Made by a program: the position numbers and the translations under genes. DNA of 64,000 bases from Legionellaceae bacterium (GTDB taxonomy: Bacteria > Pseudomonadota > Gammaproteobacteria > Legionellales > Legionellaceae), in contig JAFIFT010000001.1 in assembly GCA_020831865.1 (NCBI GenBank), forward strand, positions 62,001 to 126,000. Reading direction: 5' to 3'. Under the pieces are notes generated by a model. That model worked only from the letters and a program-made list of their open reading frames with translations, had not been told where the DNA came from and made no database searches. The number at the start of each line of letters is the position of its first letter. The stretch's first letter is position 1. Shown piece by piece: positions 47,406-53,555 of this stretch.

Positions 47406-50400
47406 CTACATGGAATGACCACCCGGGCGACTCGATTCCATGTCTCCCTCGTTGGTGTAGCAGCCGCTATGACCGGTATTTTTATTCTGCTGTTTTATAA
47501 AAAAAGGATGTCCTGCCGTCAGCCATTCGTGGTTTGGTGCTCTCCCTTCCAACTGCTCGGCGGCAGCTTCATCGTCTGATTTTCCTGCTGCACGCCTTTT
47601 TCTTTCAGGCAAGGACTGCAAAATTATGTGCAGTGCTTCGGGATGTTTTGATGTCGCCAATTCAACCACCGTTTTGCCCCTTTTATTTTTGCTCTGTAGG
47701 GCCTGTAGTTGTGCCTCATGACCTGACAAGATATCCAGTATAGCTATCAGCAACTCGGGGTTTTGGTGCATTGCGATCAGGTGTAGCACCGAATTGCCTT
47801 TTTTATTCTTCGCCGTTAGGATCGCATAGCGTTCGCTTGCCGATAGCGGTTGCAGCATACACAGTAAGGATTGGGGATGAATGCCCTTGGCAACCAAATG
47901 TGATACCGAATTGCCATTGCGATTGACGAGGGTGAGTGCGGCCAGTCTTTCATCATCCGACAAGAGTTCCAAAATAGCGAGCAGCGAATCGGGATGTATG
48001 CCGATTGCGGCCTGATGCAACACCATATCCCCATTTTTATTAACGCTCTTGAGCGAAGCAAGTCTTTGTGCGGCAGGCAATCGTTTCAGAATGGCTATCA
48101 GCGCGTCAGGTGTGATGCGCATCGCTGCCAGATGTAACGCGGAATGCCCTTTTTTATTGAGGTTGTTAAGTGCGATAGCGCGGTGCGCTTCGGGCAACAG
48201 CTCCAGAAAGGATTTCAGTGCTTTGGTATCGCTTCGCATCGCCGCCAGATGTAGCAGGTTATTATCATCTTTGTTTTTTGTCGTTACTGCGGCAAGTCGC
48301 AGCGCGGCAGGTATCAGTCGGACAATAGCAACCAGTGAGTCGAGGTGGTGTGAGGCGATCAGATGTAAAATAGTATCACCATTTTTATCTTCCATCATAA
48401 GCGCTTCGAGTCTTTGTTCTTCAGGGAGCTGCTGAAAAATGATGGCTAAGGACTCTGGATTGCTCCGCGGCACGATCTGGTGTAATACGGTATTGCCATC
48501 GATATTTTGTAGCTTCAACGCGGCAAGTCTTTGGTGTATGGGCAGCGTTTCCATAATGACTTTCAGGGAATAAGCATTGAGGTATACCGATGAATGTATA
48601 ACCGTATTGCCATTTTTATCTTTCGTTTGTAGTACGGATAATCTTTGCTCTTCAGGTAGCTGCTCCAGAATAGTCTTAAGTGAGTAGGTATTTCGTTGTG
48701 CTGCCAGGTGCAAGACAGTAAAACCATCGTTATTTTGCACCGTAAGTTGTTCCAGTCGTTGTGATTTGGGGAAATGATGCAGCAAGGATTTCAGTGAATT
48801 GATATTGCTGTGCGCAGCCAGGTGCCATACGGTATTACCATCATTGTTTTCTGCTGCGAGCGCTTTCCGTTTTTGGCTCGCAGGAAAAGGTTCGAGAATG
48901 GCTTTGAGGAGATCGGGTCCTTCGGGGGTAAGCAGGTGCAGTATGGTATTATTTTCATGGTTTACGATTGATATCGGCAGGGTATGTTGGGTCATGTGTG
49001 TAAACACTTCCCGTAATCTCATTTCCCCATTGAGATAATTTTGCATCAGCCCAATCAGGTTTATGATCTCATCCTTTCGTCCCACAGTTGCGGAAAAAGT
49101 TTCCAGATCCACTAAAAGCGTTTCCTGCTGGTGGAGCAATGCCCAATTGATAAGTTGCGTTAAAAAACAATTTTGGCTTATGGCCTCTTTCCCTTGCAGG
49201 TTTTGCAGAATGCGTTGCTCTGTTTCGTTTCGGAAATGGGGATCGCAATGATAGAAAATAAAGGGTCTATCTGCATCTACCAGTATGTATTGTCTAGCCG
49301 AGTCATGGTAAGCATCGTAATCTATAAACCGTTCGGGTTTGCTTTCATCCAGTCCGAAATGCCATGAAATACCCGAATAAGCGCCACAGGTAACCTTGTG
49401 AGTATGGCCACCGGTAACCAATTTTTTTGCAAGTTGGTGAAACAGTGTGATTACCATTTCTTTCTGTGACTTATGCTTTGTCCTTTCCTTGTTTACTTCG
49501 ATTGAGTCAAAGACCAGGGCTTTTTTTTGACTTCGCCATATCCAGGTCTGCGCAAGCACCGGGTGTTGAATCTTGTCGTCCAGGGGAGCGTTAGTCTCTC
49601 CTTCGCACAGCACATAAAATCCTCCATAAGGGCTGCAAAGGCCGTGGATAGTGCAGGCTTCTCCCAGCTCTCCGGACAGGGACTGGCAACAATCAGTCAG
49701 TTTACCCAGTCCGGCAGCCCGCGCTGCATGTCCGTCATGCAGAACAGGAACTTTCATCAGATAGTACCCCTTATATCCATGTTTTTCACCATCAATAGTG
49801 ATATCGGGAATCATATCTTGATCATCCTGACGCTTCAGACGTTTAAATTTCTCATAACTCTGCGTACCCAGGCCAAGATGGTGCAGATATTTTGCAATGC
49901 CATCCTGCGGGGTGCAATATATGTCGCAAACATGCAGAATAGAGTAGGTCATGTGCGTGAACTGAAGACTTCGGGCAGCGTGCGCCAGTTTCGAATGCAA
50001 CGTTGGCAGGATATCTTTTACCAGCTTATCGTAGCGCTCTGACTCTGAGGCATTCAGACGCCCATGCCGACGGTGCAGTTTTTTGTATTCTTGGTGGGCG
50101 CTGTTTCGTTCTTTTTCCAATGTCTTGAGCGCGTCTGAGGGAGGGGATTTATATGGCACCTTGCCATCCTCTCCCGGAGCATATAAAAAACGTTCGATTT
50201 CTACGGCGTTGGCAAACACACGGAGAAACTTACGATTACCTCGATGGAGCACTTCATTTTTGAAGAGGGCTTTCCATTTGCTCCAGTTTTGTTCACGAAG
50301 CTGAGATATGTCAGGCAGACTAAAAAGGCAGGCAGCATGGACTAACAATTGCTGTGTGCTTTCCGCATGTGTTCCCGAGCGTTCCAGGTACTTTAGCGCT

Positions 50401-50708
50401 TCCTCAACTCGGTCAAAAACCACGGACAGTTTCAGGGCATGTTCTATAGGATTTCCGTTTTCTTCAAACAAAAAAGCCAGTTCACAAATCGCTAATAAAA
50501 TGTCCTGACCAGCTTTTTGAGTGCTTTGTTTTTCATTTTGTTTGAATGCAATAATGGCATCCATCACCTCATTTAGTTTCACTAAAGCCCCGATGCCTTT
50601 GCTGGATGCAAGCGCATCACCCAGCTCCTGGCGTATGGTATTCCAATGGTTCTGGTGAAACGTTTTATTGAACAAGCGCAACAGTTTTCTCAGTAATGCG
50701 TTGTACAT
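47406..50708 (-). CDS. Large ankyrin-like repeat protein, effector candidate
   Basis: An 1100-residue protein with no signal peptide or membrane segment. AAGGGG precedes the ATG and a good promoter lies upstream. Residues about 580-1040 hold twelve repeats of about 38 residues with the pattern N-x-x-G-N-T-(V/L)-L-H-L-A-A, then S-L-x-x-I-L-x-x-L-P and A-x-R-L-x-A-L. These are ankyrin-like but longer than the usual 33. Residues about 305-475 form a compact-looking domain with cysteines in KLTDCCQSLSGELGE, a GGFYVLCEGE strand, LAQTWIWRSQKKALVFDS, and a GGHTHKVTCGAYSGIS segment. Residues 1-300 are helical and charged. This plan fits Dot/Icm-type effectors that act in the host cell, but delivery is unproven. 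The function of the middle domain is unknown to me. Confidence 0.85.
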   Translation of the reverse strand: MYNALLRKLLRLFNKTFHQNHWNTIRQELGDALASSKGIGALVKLNEVMDAIIAFKQNEKQSTQKAGQDILLAICELAFLFEENGNPIEHALKLSVVFDRVEEALKYLERSGTHAESTQQLLVHAACLFSLPDISQLREQNWSKWKALFKNEVLHRGNRKFLRVFANAVEIERFLYAPGEDGKVPYKSPPSDALKTLEKERNSAHQEYKKLHRRHGRLNASESERYDKLVKDILPTLHSKLAHAARSLQFTHMTYSILHVCDIYCTPQDGIAKYLHHLGLGTQSYEKFKRLKRQDDQDMIPDITIDGEKHGYKGYYLMKVPVLHDGHAARAAGLGKLTDCCQSLSGELGEACTIHGLCSPYGGFYVLCEGETNAPLDDKIQHPVLAQTWIWRSQKKALVFDSIEVNKERTKHKSQKEMVITLFHQLAKKLVTGGHTHKVTCGAYSGISWHFGLDESKPERFIDYDAYHDSARQYILVDADRPFIFYHCDPHFRNETEQRILQNLQGKEAISQNCFLTQLINWALLHQQETLLVDLETFSATVGRKDEIINLIGLMQNYLNGEMRLREVFTHMTQHTLPISIVNHENNTILHLLTPEGPDLLKAILEPFPASQKRKALAAENNDGNTVWHLAAHSNINSLKSLLHHFPKSQRLEQLTVQNNDGFTVLHLAAQRNTYSLKTILEQLPEEQRLSVLQTKDKNGNTVIHSSVYLNAYSLKVIMETLPIHQRLAALKLQNIDGNTVLHQIVPRSNPESLAIIFQQLPEEQRLEALMMEDKNGDTILHLIASHHLDSLVAIVRLIPAALRLAAVTTKNKDDNNLLHLAAMRSDTKALKSFLELLPEAHRAIALNNLNKKGHSALHLAAMRITPDALIAILKRLPAAQRLASLKSVNKNGDMVLHQAAIGIHPDSLLAILELLSDDERLAALTLVNRNGNSVSHLVAKGIHPQSLLCMLQPLSASERYAILTAKNKKGNSVLHLIAMHQNPELLIAILDILSGHEAQLQALQSKNKRGKTVVELATSKHPEALHIILQSLPERKRRAAGKSDDEAAAEQLEGRAPNHEWLTAGHPFFIKQQNKNTGHSGCYTNEGDMESSRPGGHSM

Positions 50709-50738
50709 GACCCCTTTCCAAGGAATTTTGGATAAAAT

Positions 50739-50767
50739 ATTGTACTATACATTCTATATTTATTCAA
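50739..50767 (-). promoter_or_regulatory. Promoter of the 1100-residue protein
   Basis: On the minus strand TTGAAT (complement of 50762-50767) and TACAAT (complement of 50739-50744) are exactly 17 bases apart, about 30 bases before the start codon. The region is very AT-rich. Confidence 0.6.
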
Positions 50768-50795
50768 AATTAGCATTCGTATTAGCATATTGAGC

Positions 50796-50823
50796 TTGAC
50801 AAAAAACAATTTCATTGTACAAT
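50796..50823 (+). promoter_or_regulatory. Promoter of the F-box-like gene
   Basis: A perfect TTGACA (50796-50801) and TACAAT (50818-50823) are 16 bases apart, with TG just before the -10 box. Transcription should start near 50830, which favours the ATG at 50853 over that at 50841. Confidence 0.65.
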
Positions 50824-50852
50824 TGTTAACCTTTTAGCCCATGGGATATTTT

Positions 50853-52085
50853 ATGTTTTCAAAGTATGAGAGGCCAAACCGATTCAAATCTCCTTGCAGA
50901 GCCGAAGTTCTCCATGAATTAATTAACAAAATTGATCAAATAATAGGTATTTACAGTAGTGGCTCAACAAATTATTTTAGTAATAGTGGAAAGATCTCAC
51001 AGCACTTTGGACTGAAAAAATATTCTGATCAACGTATATCAAATCTTAAAGCGCTTTTTTCAGAAAAGGAATTTAAAGAAAAACCACATAGGGAACAGTA
51101 TGAATTAATCAATCAAGCGCTTCAAAATGTTAAACTTTCCAGTTTTAAAAAACATTTTGTTAACATCAATCCAAATATTACTGATTTTATCAATGCTGTT
51201 AAATCAGAAGACAATGAGAGGCTTGATGAAATATTACTCCAAATAACACCCAAAATGAATGATACCGCGACAGGTATTCTTAATTTTTTTTCGTATATTA
51301 CGCAGCCCGTTGTAAAAAGAGAAGAGTGTCTTTACACTAAAGAACAAGTTGTTTCCGCAGCTTATTGGTGGCGGGACGTCTTAAAAAATGAGATACCTAA
51401 AATTATAGCCGACCACAATCAGTACCATAAAACAGCAATAGAACCTCCAAAAATAACGCCCATGCAAGAAAAAGTTTTTACTACAACACTTGCAGATTTA
51501 ATATGGGAGATCTGTCAGACTCCCCATCTTAATATGGGAGAGCAATCGCATTTATATGTAAGCTATGACAGTAAGTTCATTGACGAAGCCCTGGATAAAG
51601 CTAAAATTAAGTTTACCAGTAAGAAAGAACTGAATTTACTAATAATAGCTTTTGTCTGCCCGGGTGGGATTACTACATTTCAGTTAGGCAGGGGTAATAC
51701 TGGTGATATTTACTGTCCAAATAAAAAAAAATATTCTCCAAATCTTCCTAAAGATGAGGTCATGCAATTTCGAGACACACTCGGCACTCTTACCTCAGGT
51801 AAATCAAACGATTCGTCTCAAATTAATTGGTTCTCCTTGCCCTATGAGATAATGGAAAAAATTTTGATTGAGGCCAAACCTGAAAAACTGAGCGTTAAAA
51901 AGGCGAAACAACAAATTAGCTGGAATCAACAAAGGATGATCAGTTTAAGAGGCTTTTTTCATACAATTCAAGATGACAAAGAACCAAAAAAGAAGAAAAG
52001 GGGTTGCAAAGTAAGGCAAAGAGACAAAAAAGAAGACAAAGAGCCGCAGTCCAACCTGGATACTAACCACGTCAAATTAATTTGA
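50853..52085 (+). CDS. AT-rich protein with F-box-like motif and basic tail, effector candidate
   Basis: A 410-residue protein of no family I recognise. I chose ATG 50853, six bases after GGGA; the ATG at 50841 would add MGYF. Most of the protein is charged and helical, with SxxK-rich segments and no membrane helix. Near residue 330, WFSLPYEIMEKILIEAKP resembles the start of an F-box (L-P-x-E-I-x-x-x-I-L), and hydrophobic spacing continues into SWNQQRMISLRGFF. The last 45 residues hold a lysine/arginine cluster, KEPKKKKRGCKVRQRDKKED, like a nuclear localisation signal. The gene is visibly richer in A and T than its neighbours, suggesting recent transfer. F-box proteins of Legionella (such as AnkB) recruit host ubiquitin ligase; a similar role is only inferred here. 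Confidence 0.75.
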   Translation: MFSKYERPNRFKSPCRAEVLHELINKIDQIIGIYSSGSTNYFSNSGKISQHFGLKKYSDQRISNLKALFSEKEFKEKPHREQYELINQALQNVKLSSFKKHFVNINPNITDFINAVKSEDNERLDEILLQITPKMNDTATGILNFFSYITQPVVKREECLYTKEQVVSAAYWWRDVLKNEIPKIIADHNQYHKTAIEPPKITPMQEKVFTTTLADLIWEICQTPHLNMGEQSHLYVSYDSKFIDEALDKAKIKFTSKKELNLLIIAFVCPGGITTFQLGRGNTGDIYCPNKKKYSPNLPKDEVMQFRDTLGTLTSGKSNDSSQINWFSLPYEIMEKILIEAKPEKLSVKKAKQQISWNQQRMISLRGFFHTIQDDKEPKKKKRGCKVRQRDKKEDKEPQSNLDTNHVKLI

Positions 52086-52167
52086 TCATTATAAATATCA
52101 CTCAAAACCGAGAAATGGTGTTAGGTAAAAAGTGTATTTAGACAAAATTGACGTAAACATTGTTCAT

Positions 52168-52231
52168 CTGGATACCGCGCATAAAGCGCGCTACGCAGGC
52201 ATTTTGAGTTAACGCGCTTCGTTTAGATATG
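52168..52231 (+). repeat. Dispersed palindromic repeat, diverged copy B
   Basis: From CTGGATACCGCGCATAAAG to GTTTAGATATG this stretch lines up with copy A at 20997-21052, sharing GCATAAAGC, AGG-ATTTTGA and TTCG-TTAGAT blocks. Its first half can fold as a GC-rich hairpin. It lies between the F-box-like gene and the cysteine-rich protein gene. Confidence 0.5.
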
Positions 52232-52321
52232 TTTGTTTTAGATTGGCATTCACCAGGATAAAGCTGTTAGAATCAACCGTTCAACTAAGAGATATGATCT
52301 GTAAAACAAGGAGTGAAGTTG

Positions 52322-52597
52322 ATGAAAAAGATTTTTTTGTTGCCCGCTGCGGCTGTTTTGATCGCTGCCTCATCAGCCTATGCGGCAATGGCGGGTCTGT
52401 GCGATGATGCCTGGCACACCCAATACATTTGCTGCCCCCATACCGGATGGAATGTTGGTAATGCATGCTGGGACAACGACGAGCATCGTTCGGCATCACA
52501 CTGTATGAAAGACACCGACAGGGTGGATTCTTCAGGCCTTCCAATATTAGAGGATTGCAAATACAAGGGCGGCAGTCGGGTATATTACCCGTTTTAG
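52322..52597 (+). CDS. Small secreted six-cysteine protein
   Basis: A 91-residue precursor. ATG 52322 follows AAGGAG by eight bases; a GTG three codons upstream is less likely. The signal peptide is MKKIFLLPAAAVLIAASSAYA with a good Ala-x-Ala cleavage site. The mature chain of about 70 residues has six cysteines (LCDD, ICCPH, ACWD, HCMK, DCKY) and many aromatic and charged residues, suggesting a disulfide-stabilised extracellular protein. No family is recognised. A strong terminator follows, so it is a single-gene unit. Confidence 0.75.
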   Translation: MKKIFLLPAAAVLIAASSAYAAMAGLCDDAWHTQYICCPHTGWNVGNACWDNDEHRSASHCMKDTDRVDSSGLPILEDCKYKGGSRVYYPF

Positions 52598-52651
52598 TTC
52601 GAGTGCTGGTCAGAGGCGTCAGATGATTCTGATATGCGCGCGATACTATCG

Positions 52652-52671
52652 CCGGCTCTGCCGGTTTTTTT
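52652..52671 (+). terminator. Rho-independent terminator
   Basis: CCGGC (52652-52656) pairs with GCCGG (52660-52664) over a three-base loop, followed by seven T. It closes the cysteine-rich protein gene. Confidence 0.75.
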
Positions 52672-52808
52672 ACACCTTGGTTTCCCTTTTCTCAGGCGAC
52701 ACGATCAGTTTCCGTCAGCCCATGATGTTTTGAACCTGGTCAATCTTTAGGTACAAACCCGGTTTACGACAAGGGCTCACTGCAGGGTAACCGCATCTAA
52801 TCGAACCT

Positions 52809-52816
52809 TGTAAAAT
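52809..52816. repeat. Target-site duplication, left copy
   Basis: TGTAAAAT directly abuts the left terminal inverted repeat and recurs at 53207-53214 directly after the right one. Copy A of the repeat at 21.0 kb has the sequence once (as ATTTTACA). Confidence 0.75.
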
Positions 52817-53206
52817 GTAACTCCCCACGTCATCCCGAGCGCAGCGAGGGATCTCCCGTTAGAGGCAAGATCTTTAGCATATCGATCGATATAAATCATC
52901 CCACTGAGGATTTAATGTATTAATCAAAGCATGCTTCTTTTTTCGTGACCACCCTTTAATTTGCTTTTCTCGCTCAATGGCGAACACTATACCTGAACAA
53001 ACTTCAAAATAAACGAGTCGTTCCACATTGTATTTTTGAGTAAATCCAGCCACCAGTTTATTCTTGTGCTCATAAACACGGTCAAATCATTGGTAACACC
53101 AGTATACAAAACATTATTGTGTTTTTTGTCCGGTACAAAGCATTAATTTATTATGTGCCAATGCAGGGAGATCCCTCGCTGTGCTCGGGATGACGTGGGG
53201 AGTTAC
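52817..53206 (-). mobile_element. 390-bp palindrome-bounded element carrying a GIY-YIG gene
   Basis: The termini are 41-nt inverted repeats, 52817-52857 and 53166-53206, matching at 40 of 41 positions. They begin GTAACTCCCC and contain GTCATCCCGAGC and GCGAGGGATCTCCC. Eight-base direct repeats (TGTAAAAT) flank them exactly. Between them lies one minus-strand gene of the GIY-YIG endonuclease family, now frameshifted. The element interrupts a dispersed repeat, so it has moved as a unit. No transposase is present; movement could depend on the GIY-YIG enzyme, on a related copy elsewhere, or on a host transposase. Confidence 0.8.
52874..53130 (-). pseudogene. GIY-YIG endonuclease, frameshifted remnant
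   Basis: On the minus strand the frame with VLYTGVTND (near 53086-53115) is the start of a GIY-YIG domain. A deletion near 53083 shifts the frame, after which the match resumes as RVYEHKNKLVAGFTQKYN, LVYFEVC, AIEREKQIKGWSRKKK and NPQWDDLY, ending at TAA (52874-52876). These are the classic blocks of the small YhbQ-like GIY-YIG family of about 90 residues. No start codon with a ribosome binding site remains. The gene is broken but young enough to be readable. Confidence 0.85.
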
Positions 53207-53214
53207 TGTAAAAT
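53207..53214. repeat. Target-site duplication, right copy
   Basis: TGTAAAAT immediately follows the right terminal inverted repeat and is identical to 52809-52816. Confidence 0.75.
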
Positions 53215-53421
53215 TAAAATGTCTATATACCATGCATGAAGCACGGTATGTAGACAAAAATGAGTTTTTTAGTGTTCAAAATTTAGATGCGTTTACCCTG
53301 AGGCTCACTGTCGCCTTGTCTTCAGTCTGGCGCTCACATGCTATACTAAAAGATATCTGCTGCGTATAGCGGCGCTGTGATGAAAACCCGGGATTGTTAA
53401 TCAAACTGGTATATGGGGTAG

Positions 53422-53504
53422 AATATGGCTTGGACGGGGTTTTATTATGCTTATGCTACCAGGTGCCAGGGCTTGCTACCCGTCCGCATTAGAGCGACCA
53501 TATT
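53422..53504. repeat. Imperfect inverted repeat upstream of the 758-residue protein
   Basis: AATATGG (53422-53428) pairs with CCATATT (53498-53504) and GGACGGG (53432-53438) with CCCGTCC (53479-53485). The enclosed 40 bases are partly self-complementary. It ends about 50 bases before the start codon and may be an mRNA leader structure or another small repeat. The stretch 53256-53421 holds nothing else I recognise. Confidence 0.4.
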
Positions 53505-53555
53505 GGGTTTTGCTGTGATGTGTGTTGGTTGGCGAATACGTGCGTGGTGATAACG

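Larger units (their letters stand above)
52792..53255 (-). repeat. Dispersed palindromic repeat, copy C, split by a mobile element
   Basis: In inverted orientation this is the same repeat as 20997-21052. Its left part (52792-52816, CGCATCTAATCGAACC onward) matches the end of copy A base for base over about 25 nt. Its right part (53207-53255) continues the match and forms a hairpin, GTCTATATACC with GGTATGTAGAC. The 390-bp element at 52817-53206 sits between the two parts. Confidence 0.65.

Noticed and set aside
52281-52544. Minus-strand frames over the six-cysteine protein gene
   Set aside because: The plus-strand gene has a ribosome binding site, signal peptide and terminator; the antisense frames have none of these.
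53181-53369. A 62-residue plus-strand frame at the right end of the GIY-YIG element
   Set aside because: It begins inside the terminal inverted repeat and crosses the target duplication and the repeat hairpin; it is a product of the insertion, not a gene.
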